NCBI GenBank assembly: GCA_029097145.1
Contig: JAQXNC010000103.1
Span: 1 to 45,803, forward strand
Length of the DNA: 45,803 nt
Direction: 5' to 3'
From: Bacillota bacterium
Lineage (GTDB): Bacteria; Bacillota_I; Bacilli_A; Erysipelotrichales; Erysipelotrichaceae
In this document: positions 1 through 9,354 of the stretch, in pieces
Layout of the letters: the number at the start of each line of letters is the position of its first letter
Position numbering within the stretch: position 1 is the first letter of the stretch
Notes under the pieces: generated by a model
What the model saw: the letters and a program-made list of their open reading frames with translations, nothing else
Told to the model about the DNA's origin: nothing
The model's database searches: none
Made by a program: the position numbers and the translations under genes

Positions 1-25
1 AAAAAGATATCTCAGATGAGATATC
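1..25 (-). terminator. Intrinsic terminator of the minus-strand ECF S-component gene
   Basis: Inverted repeat GATATCTC..GAGATATC with A-tract at 1-5 (U-tract on the minus strand); overlaps the ORF stop codon. Confidence 0.7.
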
Positions 26-533
26 AGTCATATGATATGCCATTTTTGATAAGTAATGGTTTGATTATCTTAAGGAAGATAATAATCAGAATGATTTCAA
101 AAGGCAGCAATGTAATATTTTTAATAAAACTCTTTACAAGATAATAGATATAACCCTTTGAATACAGCATGGCACTCCAGATGGAATTCAGTCCAACATT
201 CACAAAGAGATTGACCATCGTTTTGGCGATGATAATTCTTTTGATTGAGACATGCCGATAGAGACATAGACTGTATATCAGCATTGAAGCGACGGCAGTC
301 AGGGTATATCCAAGAAAGAAAGGACCACTGGGGAAGGCGATAAAGGCGACGATGTCTTCAATTGCTGCATAAGCCAAAGCAATCTTTAAAGGGAAGACAG
401 CTGCGACTATCACTACCACAAGATAGGTGAAGTAAATCCTCAGGTTTTCACCGACTGGAATATATTGCATAGATATGACAACCTGCAAGGCCATCAGTAA
501 CGAAAGTATAACTAACTGTTTTGTTTTGCTCAT
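24..533 (-). CDS. ECF transporter S component, FolT-like membrane protein
   Basis: 169 aa, multiple TM segments, ECF S-component-like N-terminus (LVILSLLMALQVVISMQYIPVGENLRIYFTYL). Confidence 0.7.
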   Translation of the reverse strand: MSKTKQLVILSLLMALQVVISMQYIPVGENLRIYFTYLVVVIVAAVFPLKIALAYAAIEDIVAFIAFPSGPFFLGYTLTAVASMLIYSLCLYRHVSIKRIIIAKTMVNLFVNVGLNSIWSAMLYSKGYIYYLVKSFIKNITLLPFEIILIIIFLKIIKPLLIKNGISYD

Positions 534-589
534 GAAGTTATTCTATCATAATGTACATATTTTTGTGTTAAATATGGTAATATTTAGCT

Positions 590-1465
590 ATGGAATTACT
601 GGTTACTTTAAAAAATATAGATTATATTAAAAGATTTAAGGATTATGGAGTATTTGGAGTCATTGCAGGGACTCCTGTCTTTTCTTCAAGATATATGTTT
701 GACCTGGAGGATTTAAAAATAATTAAGGATGAATGCGAACGTTATAATCTTGATATGTATATCAGTATTGATACGATGATTGAAGAAAAAGAACGCGCTT
801 TATTATATGAATATCTGGAATTTATCAAGGGACTGGATGTCAAAGGGATATATTTTACCGATCTGGCTATCCTAAAGGCTGCGAAAGATTTAAAACTTGA
901 ATCAAAGCTGATTTATGATCCATCAACACTGATAACAAATTCACTTGATGCCTATTTCTATCTGAGTCAGGGAATTGACAGTGTCATGGCTGCTAGAGAA
1001 ATCACGCTGGATGAGATCACTGAGATATCAAAGAATAATAACTGTGATATTGATATGCAGATTTTTGGATATGTTAAAACAGCGATGTCAAAAAGACATT
1101 TCCTGTCAAACTATTTTAAACATCTGGGGCAGAATTATAATGTATCGAATAAAGAGACTCTTAAAATAGTCGAAGAGAGTCGTGATTATGAAATGCCTAT
1201 AACTGAAACCAAATATGGTACAAATATCTATACTGACTATATCTTATGTACATATGAAGAATATCATCATTTAAGACATTATATTAAAAGAGCGATTATT
1301 GATGATATCTTTATCAGGGAAGATATGCTTTTTGATGTATTAAAGGATTATCAGAGATGTAATGATGACAATGCATCACTGCTTTTAAATAATCTTAAAC
1401 TTAAATATTATAAATATACTTTTGATAAAGGTTATCTGTATCAGAAAACCAATTTAACCAAGTAG
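590..1465 (+). CDS. Peptidase U32-like protein (TrhP1/YrrN-like, tRNA U34 hydroxylation)
   Basis: 291 aa, directly upstream of a full U32 peptidase, as in the yrrN-yrrO arrangement. Confidence 0.65.
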   Translation: MELLVTLKNIDYIKRFKDYGVFGVIAGTPVFSSRYMFDLEDLKIIKDECERYNLDMYISIDTMIEEKERALLYEYLEFIKGLDVKGIYFTDLAILKAAKDLKLESKLIYDPSTLITNSLDAYFYLSQGIDSVMAAREITLDEITEISKNNNCDIDMQIFGYVKTAMSKRHFLSNYFKHLGQNYNVSNKETLKIVEESRDYEMPITETKYGTNIYTDYILCTYEEYHHLRHYIKRAIIDDIFIREDMLFDVLKDYQRCNDDNASLLLNNLKLKYYKYTFDKGYLYQKTNLTK

Positions 1466-1476
1466 GAGGTAAGAGG

Positions 1477-2703
1477 ATGGATAGAATAGAACTGCTGGCT
1501 CCTGCTAAGGATCTTGAAAAGGCTAAAACCGCTATCAGATATGGAGCAGATGCGGTATATCTTGGGGGCAAACGTTTTTCCTTAAGATCGAGAGCGTCAA
1601 ATTTTGATATTGAAGATATCAGGGAGATTGCTGATTTTGCCCATGGATTTAATAAGAAAATCTATGTGACAGTTAATATGGTATTCCATGATGATGATTT
1701 ATATGGAATCAGGGAATACCTTGAAAAACTTGATGAGATAGGTGTTGATGCGATAATTGTTGAATCATTGGCAGTAGCTTCATTATCAAAGAAATATGCA
1801 CCACATATGGAATGTCATATTTCAACACAGACCTCAATTACCAATTCAATGACGGTAAAGATGATGGAAGAATTTGGAGCAGATCGCGTTGTTTTGGCAA
1901 GAGAAGTTGATATGAGCGAAATTGAAGTGATTGCCAAGCGTGTAAGTGTTCCACTTGAGGTATTCATTCATGGTGGCATGTGTTCAAATTATAGTGGACG
2001 CTGTACACTTTCAAATCGTATGACTCTGCGTGATGCCAATCGTGGCGGCTGTGCTCAAAGCTGCCGCTGGAAATATCGTGTTTATGATGGCAATACACTG
2101 ATTTCTAGTAAAGAGTGTCCTTTATCAATGTCATCAAAGGATTTGAGGGCGACAGCCTATATTGAAAGAATGATTAAGGCTGGAGTTGCTTCTTTAAAAA
2201 TTGAAGGACGTATGAAGTCTGATTATTATATTGCACAGGTCGTTAAGACATATCGCAAGATGATTGATGAAATATATGAAAAGGGTCATCTTGATGATGA
2301 TAGAATTGCCTATTATGATGATGAACTATCCAAGGCTGAAAACCGTTTGAGTGATGATGGTTTCTTAAGTGGCAAATGTGATGATACCAAACATCTCTAT
2401 GGGATTAATGGGGCAGGTGTTACTCATGAATTTATCGGCTATGTCAAGGATTATGACAGAGTATCACAAATGGCTTTGGTTGAAGTGCGTAACAAATTCA
2501 GTCTGAATGATGAACTTGAAGTATTTGGACCGAAGGTTGATAATGAACATTTTATCAATACACTGATGTATAATCAGGATTTTGAAAATGTTGAAGTAGC
2601 TAATCAGCCAATGGAACTGCTTTTTGTCAGGATCCCGTTTAATGTGAGTGAACATGATATGATAAGAAAGGTTGATAATCATGATCGTCGAAGGAGCTAT
2701 TAG
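1477..2703 (+). CDS. Peptidase U32 family protein (TrhP2/YrrO-like)
   Basis: ELLAPAKDLEKAKTAIRYGADAVYLGG; CSNYSGRCTLSNRMTLRDANRGGCAQSCRWKY cysteine signature of U32. Confidence 0.9.
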   Translation: MDRIELLAPAKDLEKAKTAIRYGADAVYLGGKRFSLRSRASNFDIEDIREIADFAHGFNKKIYVTVNMVFHDDDLYGIREYLEKLDEIGVDAIIVESLAVASLSKKYAPHMECHISTQTSITNSMTVKMMEEFGADRVVLAREVDMSEIEVIAKRVSVPLEVFIHGGMCSNYSGRCTLSNRMTLRDANRGGCAQSCRWKYRVYDGNTLISSKECPLSMSSKDLRATAYIERMIKAGVASLKIEGRMKSDYYIAQVVKTYRKMIDEIYEKGHLDDDRIAYYDDELSKAENRLSDDGFLSGKCDDTKHLYGINGAGVTHEFIGYVKDYDRVSQMALVEVRNKFSLNDELEVFGPKVDNEHFINTLMYNQDFENVEVANQPMELLFVRIPFNVSEHDMIRKVDNHDRRRSY

Positions 2704-3400
2704 TACCAAAGCTGCGCTTTTTAATGGACGCAGAAGGGTTGAATGTGTTTATATCGATGAAGATAAGGTTTCAAGAGATGTGACATATATTCTAAATTAT
2801 CTGAACAGACATGATATCAGATATCAGTTATGCAGGCGTGAATATATTGATTCGATAGCCAGTGGTAAGACCCATGGTGGAATAATTGCTGAAGTATCTT
2901 CAAGAGAATATGACGATATATCAAAGCTTAAAGACAGAACTGTTTTTCTTGTTGATGGAGTAGAAGATCCTTTTAATCTAGGTTATATCTTTAGAACTCT
3001 CAGAGCCTTTAACTATCATCAGGTAATTATGCCATCAAGAGACTTATCTAATATGGAGTCATCAATTCTGAAATCAAGTGCCGGTGCTTTTGATGAACTT
3101 GATATCATCATGAGTGATGATTTATATAATGACTTAATAAAACTGAAAGATCGCTATAAGCTATTATCTCTCTCAAGAAGTGATAAAGCCAAAGATATAA
3201 TGACTTATCACTTTCCATCAAAGAAGATTATTCTTTTAGGCGGAGAGAAAAGGGGTATTAAAAAGGATATCCTGAAGATATCTGATGAAGAGATTTTTAT
3301 TGATTATCCAGGAGATTTCAGAAATGCCTTAAATGCTTCAAGTGCCTTAAGTGTTATGACAGCAGTATTAGAAATGCGCAAGAGGAATGGCTATGATTAG
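2681..3400 (+). CDS. SpoU/TrmH-family RNA methyltransferase
   Basis: LVDGVEDPFNLGYIFRTLRAF, LLGGEKRGIKKDI, RNALNASSALSVM. ORF track starts at TTG 2672; ATG 2681 is preferred. Confidence 0.8.
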   Translation: MIVEGAISTKAALFNGRRRVECVYIDEDKVSRDVTYILNYLNRHDIRYQLCRREYIDSIASGKTHGGIIAEVSSREYDDISKLKDRTVFLVDGVEDPFNLGYIFRTLRAFNYHQVIMPSRDLSNMESSILKSSAGAFDELDIIMSDDLYNDLIKLKDRYKLLSLSRSDKAKDIMTYHFPSKKIILLGGEKRGIKKDILKISDEEIFIDYPGDFRNALNASSALSVMTAVLEMRKRNGYD

Positions 3401-4112
3401 TTCACTTGGCAATCAAAGAGTTAAGGACTGGATGCGCCTTTATCAGAAAAAATACCGCAGGAATCAGTATCTGATCTTTGATGAAGATATGATCAGGTCG
3501 GCTATTGAATATGGATATCTCGATACACTGATATACTGTCAGAATAGTGAAATAGCTTTTGCAAACAGTGTTGAAGTCAGTATTGAGGTAATGGATAAAC
3601 TCTCAAAAGGTAAAGGTCTCAGGTATATTGGTGTTGCCAATATGTTAAAAGAAGGCCTAAATAATCCTCGAAGGATTGTTATTCTTGATGATCTTCAGGA
3701 TCCAGCTAATGTGGGAATGATTATCAGCAGCGCCTATCTTTTTGGATATGACAGCGTCATTCTTAATTCATTTACTGCTGATATCTATCATGAAAAATGT
3801 CTCGATAAAGCTTCAGACAGCCTCTATAAGGTTAATATTCTAAGATGTGATGTCAGAGAAATAATTCCTGAACTGAAAAGAGAAGGTTTTAAAATATATG
3901 CGACTGGTCTTAGGAAAGAGACCAAAGAACTTGAAGAGACTCTGGTATATGATAAAATGGCTTTCATTTTAGGTAATGAAGGATCAGGAGTTAAAGAAGA
4001 GTTATATGAACTTTCGGATGAGATCGTAAAGATCAGAATGGAGAATATCGATTCTTTAAATGTAGCGATAGCTGGTTCAATTGTCATGTATCACTTTGCG
4101 ACAAAACAGTAA
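3387..4112 (+). CDS. SpoU/TrmH-family RNA methyltransferase
   Basis: ILDDLQDPANVGMIISSA, ILGNEGSGVKEEL, DSLNVAIAGSIVMYHF: canonical SpoU motifs 1-3. Confidence 0.9.
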   Translation: MAMISSLGNQRVKDWMRLYQKKYRRNQYLIFDEDMIRSAIEYGYLDTLIYCQNSEIAFANSVEVSIEVMDKLSKGKGLRYIGVANMLKEGLNNPRRIVILDDLQDPANVGMIISSAYLFGYDSVILNSFTADIYHEKCLDKASDSLYKVNILRCDVREIIPELKREGFKIYATGLRKETKELEETLVYDKMAFILGNEGSGVKEELYELSDEIVKIRMENIDSLNVAIAGSIVMYHFATKQ

Positions 4113-4128
4113 ATATAATATAAACAGT

Positions 4129-4166
4129 AAATCCGACCTGTATCTCTGTGTTTTCAGGTCGGATTT
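4129..4166. terminator. Probable bidirectional intrinsic terminator between convergent genes
   Basis: AAATCCGACCTG ... CAGGTCGGATTTT. Confidence 0.85.
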
Positions 4167-4219
4167 TATTGAATAATCAATAGTCAGCAAATGTTTTATC
4201 AAATAGAACTTTTTTAATA

Positions 4220-4492
4220 TTAATAGATAACTTTAAAATTACTGTCATTAACACATGGGACTTCTTTCATATAATAGTCATCAATTCTGATAAAACCACT
4301 GATATGATAAAGATCACGCAGAAGATTATAGATTGCTGATTCTTCTCCTTCGAAATATGCTTCGACATTACCGTCATCAAGATTTCTGATAGAACCGGTA
4401 ATATTCAGATCTCTGGCTTTCATCATAACGGTAAAACGAAAGCCAACTCCCTGTATCTGTCCTTTAAATAATACATAAAAGCGTTTTTTCAT
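4220..4492 (-). CDS. Acylphosphatase
   Basis: FKGQIQGVGFRFTVMMKA and GSIRNLDDGNVEAYFEG signature motifs, 90 aa. Confidence 0.92.
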   Translation of the reverse strand: MKKRFYVLFKGQIQGVGFRFTVMMKARDLNITGSIRNLDDGNVEAYFEGEESAIYNLLRDLYHISGFIRIDDYYMKEVPCVNDSNFKVIY

Positions 4493-4522
4493 ACCTCTAG
4501 TATAACAAAAAGGTGTAGAATA

Positions 4523-5881
4523 TTGCGTATGAGATTTATTAATGATCTAGGAAGTAAGAATCTTAAAGGCCTGGTTTTATCACTGGCTGTTCCTTCAATG
4601 TTGTCACAACTGGTGAGTGTTTTTTACAGTATAGTCGACCGTATGTATATTGGAAATATTGATGGTATTGGAGATATGTGTCTGGCTGGTGTTGGGGTTG
4701 TATCACCAATTGTCACCATGATTACATCATTTGCCTTTCTTGTCGGTATTGGTTCATCACCATTACTTTCAAGAAGCCTTGGTGAGAAAAGAGAAGATAA
4801 AGCTTTTGACATTGTGGCCAATGCCTTTTTACTGATACTGATTATTGCGTTATCAGTTATCGGTGTTTCATATATGCTTAAAGACTGGATGCTTTATACA
4901 TTTGGAGCCAGTGATAATATCTATCAGTATGCCAATGATTATTTTTCGATCTATCTATTTGGCATTATCTTTTCACTTATTGGGACAGCCATGAATCAAC
5001 TGATTATCTGTCAGGGATTTGGTAAACAGGGAATGTTGTCGGTGATGCTTGGTGCAGTAATCAATATTGTATTAGACCCAATATTTATCTTTATTCTGGG
5101 TATGGGTGTTAAGGGTGCAGCGATTGCGACTGTGATATCACAATGTATATCCTGTCTTTATGTGCTCAGGTTTCTGTTTTCTAATGATGCCTATATCAGA
5201 ATTACTTTTAAGGGTTACAGTCTTAAACTGATGATTAATATTCTGAAAATGGGTTTTACCTGTTTTATTATTATCATGTTTGATAATTTTATGTTAATAG
5301 GATTAAATACAGTCTTGACGAAATATGGTGGTGCCGGATATGGTGATATGCTTCTGACATGTAATACCATACTCCAGTCATTTATGCTTATAATTACCAT
5401 GCCTTTAGGCGGCCTGACAACCGGTACGCAGACTGTACTCGGCTACGCTCTTGGGGCGAAAGATTACTGGCGTATCAGGGATGCTCAGAAACTTATTTTT
5501 AAACTTGCATTAATATTTACTGGAATCATGTTTATTGTGGCCAATATACTCAGTCGCTATTTTGTCATGATTTTCACATCAACCCCTGAATATATCGAAA
5601 TGACCATTAGGATTATACGGTTATCTACACTGGGTATTATTCCACTTGGTATCCAATATGAGATTGTCGATGGCTTTACAGGTCTTGGTAAGGTTAAGGT
5701 ATCGTTATTCTTATCAGCTTTAAGAAAGGTTGTCTATTTTATCTGTATATTTGTTTTACCATTATATATACCAATCAGATATGTATTTATTGCTGAAACG
5801 ATATCTGATACTATCCCAGTAGTTGTATCAGTAATCATCTATATCATTGTAATAAGAAAATTACAGAATGAATGTAATTGA
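4523..5881 (+). CDS. MATE family efflux transporter
   Basis: 452 aa, about 12 TM; N-terminal LSLAVPSMLSQLVSVFYSIVDRMYIGN typical of MATE. Start is TTG 4523 or ATG 4529. Confidence 0.92.
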   Translation: MRMRFINDLGSKNLKGLVLSLAVPSMLSQLVSVFYSIVDRMYIGNIDGIGDMCLAGVGVVSPIVTMITSFAFLVGIGSSPLLSRSLGEKREDKAFDIVANAFLLILIIALSVIGVSYMLKDWMLYTFGASDNIYQYANDYFSIYLFGIIFSLIGTAMNQLIICQGFGKQGMLSVMLGAVINIVLDPIFIFILGMGVKGAAIATVISQCISCLYVLRFLFSNDAYIRITFKGYSLKLMINILKMGFTCFIIIMFDNFMLIGLNTVLTKYGGAGYGDMLLTCNTILQSFMLIITMPLGGLTTGTQTVLGYALGAKDYWRIRDAQKLIFKLALIFTGIMFIVANILSRYFVMIFTSTPEYIEMTIRIIRLSTLGIIPLGIQYEIVDGFTGLGKVKVSLFLSALRKVVYFICIFVLPLYIPIRYVFIAETISDTIPVVVSVIIYIIVIRKLQNECN

Positions 5882-5913
5882 TGTATAATAGTTAAAGACT
5901 GGAGGAATAATGT

Positions 5914-7287
5914 ATGAAAACAGTATGGGATAAATATAACGATGAGAAATTAAATGAACTGATGAATTTCTCAGAAGGTTATAAAGATTACTTAACAAAC
6001 GGAAAAACAGAAAGAGAATGTACAAAGAAGGCTATTGAAATAGCTAAGAGCTATGGCTTTAAAGATATCAGTGAATACGATTCTTTAAAGACAGGAGATA
6101 AGGTTTATGTCAATAACCGTAATAAAGGTTTATGTGCTTTTATCATTGGTGAAAAACCAATGGAAGAAGGTATGAATATTTTAGGTGCACATATTGATTC
6201 ACCTAGAATTGATATCAAACAGAATCCTTTATATGAAGACCATGGACTGGTACTCATGGATACTCATTATTATGGTGGTATCAAGAAATATCAGTGGGTA
6301 GCTCATCCAATGGCTTTACATGGTGTTGTATGTAAAAAGGATGGAACTACAGTTGATGTCGTAATTGGTGAAAAGGATGATGATCCTGTAGTAGGTATCA
6401 GTGATTTATTAATTCATTTATCTGGTGATCAGATGCAGAAGACTGGTGCCAAGGTTGTTGAAGGTGAAGATTTGAATGTTCTGGTAGGTTCAATGCCTTT
6501 AAAGACTGAAGATGAAGATAAGAAGGATCTGGTAAAGGAAAATATCCTGAAGATTCTTAAGGATACATATGGTATTGAAGAAGATGATTTCATCAGTGCT
6601 GAACTTGAAATAGTACCAGCTGGCAAGACCAGAGATTATGGTTTAGACCGTTCAATGGTTATGGGTTATGGTCATGATGATCGTATCTGTGCCTATACAT
6701 CTTTAATGGCTATATTAGATACAGTTAATCCTGAACGTACTGCCTGCTGTATCCTGGTTGATAAGGAAGAAGTTGGATCACAGGGTAATACAGGTATGCA
6801 GTCAAGATTCTTTGAAAATACAATAGCTGAAATTATGGATAAACTTGAAGGATACAGTGAATTAAAACTTAGAAGAACTCTAAGAAATTCATATATGTTG
6901 TCAAGTGATGTCAGTGCTGGATTTGATCCTAACTATCCATCTGTTAATGAATTAAAGAATACTGCTTTCCTTGGTAAGGGTATCTGTTTTAATAAGTATA
7001 CAGGCGCAAGAGGAAAGAGTGGATGTAATGATGCCAATCCTGAATATATTGCCAAGTTAAGAAGAGTTATGGATGATAATGAAGTAATGTTCCAGACATC
7101 TGAACTTGGAAGAGTTGACCAGGGCGGTGGAGGCACTATTGCCTACATTTTAGCCAATATGGATATGGAAGTTATTGATGCAGGTATTGCCGTACAGAAT
7201 ATGCATGCATGTTACGAAGTGGCATCAAAGGCTGACATCTATGAAGCATATCTGGCTTATAAAGCATTCCTCAAGGATATGAAATAA
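5914..7287 (+). CDS. M18 family aminopeptidase
   Basis: AHIDSPRIDIKQNPLYE, YGHDDRICAYTSL, VDKEEVGSQGNTG; SD GGAGG upstream. Confidence 0.9.
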   Translation: MKTVWDKYNDEKLNELMNFSEGYKDYLTNGKTERECTKKAIEIAKSYGFKDISEYDSLKTGDKVYVNNRNKGLCAFIIGEKPMEEGMNILGAHIDSPRIDIKQNPLYEDHGLVLMDTHYYGGIKKYQWVAHPMALHGVVCKKDGTTVDVVIGEKDDDPVVGISDLLIHLSGDQMQKTGAKVVEGEDLNVLVGSMPLKTEDEDKKDLVKENILKILKDTYGIEEDDFISAELEIVPAGKTRDYGLDRSMVMGYGHDDRICAYTSLMAILDTVNPERTACCILVDKEEVGSQGNTGMQSRFFENTIAEIMDKLEGYSELKLRRTLRNSYMLSSDVSAGFDPNYPSVNELKNTAFLGKGICFNKYTGARGKSGCNDANPEYIAKLRRVMDDNEVMFQTSELGRVDQGGGGTIAYILANMDMEVIDAGIAVQNMHACYEVASKADIYEAYLAYKAFLKDMK

Positions 7288-8390
7288 TGTTTGTAAACTA
7301 TGATGAAAGTATTCTGAACTATATCGCTTCTATCAGGGAGTATTATGGGCTTGAATCTTCATATGCTCCAAAAGATGATTTCAGTAAATATTTAAATGAT
7401 ATTCAACCTGAAAGAATATATCTTCTTTTGATTGATGGGATGGGATCAAGACTGATTCAAAGAAAACTTAAAGAAGATTCATTTATCAGAAGGCATCAGA
7501 TAGCTGAAACATTTACTGTCTTTCCGCCAACCACAACAGCTGCTACTACTTCCATACTTAACGGCAAGGCTCCTAATGAGAATGCCTGGATTGGATGGAC
7601 ACAGTATGTTAAAGAGGTTGATGATATAGTGGTACCATTTTATGGCAGTAGCTATTATGGTGATAAAAAGTATGGCAAAGAGTTCTTTTATAACACTATC
7701 GAAGTTAGTGATATCATGTCTGAATTAAATGCCAAAGGTATTAAAGCTTCAGAAATATATCCAGCTTTCAGAAAGAATGGTGCTAAAGATTTTGAAGAAC
7801 TCATGACAAAGATGGTTAAGGCTACTAATGAAAGTGATGATAAATTCATCTATCTTTACTGGGATAAATATGATTCTCTAATGCACGATAATGGTGTTAC
7901 ATCTTCAGTTTCTGATGATTATCTTAATCATATGAATTCTTTACTGGAGAAAAGTGTCAAGGAACTAAAGAGTAATACTTTACTGATAGTCGTGGCTGAT
8001 CATGGACAGGTTGATATTGAAGAAGAGATTAATATCTATGATACAAATCTGTCTGAATATCTTATAAGACCTGTGACATGTGAACCAAGGGCGACAGTCT
8101 TCTATGTTAAGGAAGAATATAAAGATATCTTTGCACATGAATTTAAAAAGCAATTCAGTGATGATTTCATACTTTTAAGTCATGAGCAGGTTCTTGATAC
8201 ACATCTATTTGGAGATAGAGAGAATCATCCACGCTTTGAAGAAATGATTGGTGACTATATTGCGATAGCCAAAAAACATAAACATCTGGTTTATCAGGAA
8301 AAACCAAAAGATAAGAAATTTAAAGGTGGACATGCTGGATGTCACCTTGATGAACTGATGATACCATTTATTATCTATTACCAAAAATAA
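7287..8390 (+). CDS. Alkaline phosphatase/nucleotide pyrophosphatase superfamily protein
   Basis: LLLIDGMGSRLIQ, TVFPPTTTAATTSILNGKAPNENAWIGW, VVADHGQVD, HAGCH metal/nucleophile motifs. Confidence 0.82.
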   Translation: MFVNYDESILNYIASIREYYGLESSYAPKDDFSKYLNDIQPERIYLLLIDGMGSRLIQRKLKEDSFIRRHQIAETFTVFPPTTTAATTSILNGKAPNENAWIGWTQYVKEVDDIVVPFYGSSYYGDKKYGKEFFYNTIEVSDIMSELNAKGIKASEIYPAFRKNGAKDFEELMTKMVKATNESDDKFIYLYWDKYDSLMHDNGVTSSVSDDYLNHMNSLLEKSVKELKSNTLLIVVADHGQVDIEEEINIYDTNLSEYLIRPVTCEPRATVFYVKEEYKDIFAHEFKKQFSDDFILLSHEQVLDTHLFGDRENHPRFEEMIGDYIAIAKKHKHLVYQEKPKDKKFKGGHAGCHLDELMIPFIIYYQK

Positions 8391-8409
8391 GCCCTAAAAG
8401 GGCTTTTTT
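8389..8409 (+). terminator. Intrinsic terminator
   Basis: AAGCCC TAAAA GGGCTTTTTT. Confidence 0.85.
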
Positions 8410-8983
8410 AGAATCTGGATTTAACCTGCCAGTTATCGAGATCGGATAGATGAATATCTTTTAATTTGTTGATATTATAAGTTTTGACTTTCGTATTTTT
8501 AGTGATAATCAGTCCAATTATTTTTGAAGCTTTTTCTTCATTATCAACCCTTAATACAATTATTTTATCATTATCACCAGTTTTTATAGTGACACCATGG
8601 TTTCCTTTGTATGGATGTCTAACTTTTTCAAATATATTATCGTTATGTATTACTTCCTTAATCTTATCGTATGAAATTACAATATACTTGCCATATGAAT
8701 AGCTGTATACATTGTTTTCAGTGAAAACGGTATTATCAATGATTCTGAATTCTTTTTCATTGATTTGACGAGTAAAAGTCAACATTTTAACGGTGTCTAA
8801 AACCCATAAAACTATGGCTATTATAAAAGTTATTTGTACTAATAACAGAAAACATAATGTAATTTGGCTGTTTGATGATAAATACAGTAATAAAAAAACA
8901 ATAGAAAGAACTGCTAAAATTATCAGATAGAATCGGTATTTATCAAGTATGATGGTTCTGAATGTCTTGTTAATCATTTTCAT
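8408..8983 (-). CDS. Hypothetical membrane protein (two N-terminal TM plus soluble domain)
   Basis: 191 aa; SD-like AAGAGG upstream; no family recognised with confidence. Confidence 0.6.
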   Translation of the reverse strand: MKMINKTFRTIILDKYRFYLIILAVLSIVFLLLYLSSNSQITLCFLLLVQITFIIAIVLWVLDTVKMLTFTRQINEKEFRIIDNTVFTENNVYSYSYGKYIVISYDKIKEVIHNDNIFEKVRHPYKGNHGVTIKTGDNDKIIVLRVDNEEKASKIIGLIITKNTKVKTYNINKLKDIHLSDLDNWQVKSRF

Positions 8984-9077
8984 TTGCCTCTTTTAAACTG
9001 CGATAAATTTTACGATCTTGGTTGTTAAATTATAATATTCCCATTTATATTGTAATATATTAAATTCAATTTTTAAT

Positions 9078-9105
9078 AAAAAAAGATATCTCAGACTGAG
9101 ATATC
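9078..9105 (-). terminator. Intrinsic terminator after the tRNA-Leu pair
   Basis: GATATCTCA GAC TGAGATATC with A-tract (U-tract on minus). Confidence 0.85.
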
Positions 9106-9120
9106 GGTTTATCTTATAAG

Positions 9121-9203
9121 TGGTGCACCAGACAAGATTTGAACTTGCACGATCGCTCACACGCCCCTCAAGCGTGCGCGTCTACCAATTCCGCCACTGG
9201 TGC
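9121..9203 (-). tRNA. tRNA-Leu(GAG)
   Basis: Revcomp GCACCAG...CACGC TTGAGGG GCGTG...GTTCAAATC...CTGGTGCACCA; type II variable arm, encoded CCA. Confidence 0.95.
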
Positions 9204-9212
9204 TTTATTGAG

Positions 9213-9296
9213 TGGTGCGCCAAACAGGACTTGAACCTGCACGAGTAAATCACATGAACCTGAATCATGCGCGTCTACCATTTCCGCCATTGGCGC
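9213..9296 (-). tRNA. tRNA-Leu(CAG)
   Basis: Revcomp GCGCCAA...CATGA TTCAGGT TCATG...GTTCAAGTC...TTGGCGCACCA; encoded CCA. Confidence 0.95.
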
Positions 9297-9317
9297 ATAC
9301 AAGTATTATAATTATTC

Positions 9318-9346
9318 TTGCGCATATTTGTCAATGTGTTTATAAT
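9318..9346 (+). promoter_or_regulatory. typA promoter (TTGCGC, 17 bp, TATAAT)
   Basis: -35 9318-9323, -10 9341-9346, ATG only 8 nt downstream. Confidence 0.75.
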
Positions 9347-9354
9347 ATTCAAGT

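Noticed and set aside
534-589. Riboswitch (e.g. folate/THF type) upstream of the ECF S component
   Set aside because: Only 56 bp separates the divergent start codons and the -10 lies 6 nt before the start codon, leaving no room for an aptamer.
4510-4529. Leaderless call for the MATE gene (TAGAAT 7 nt before ATG 4529)
   Set aside because: AAAGGTG is also well spaced from TTG 4523 and no good -35 or TGn is present, so I left it out of the leaderless list.
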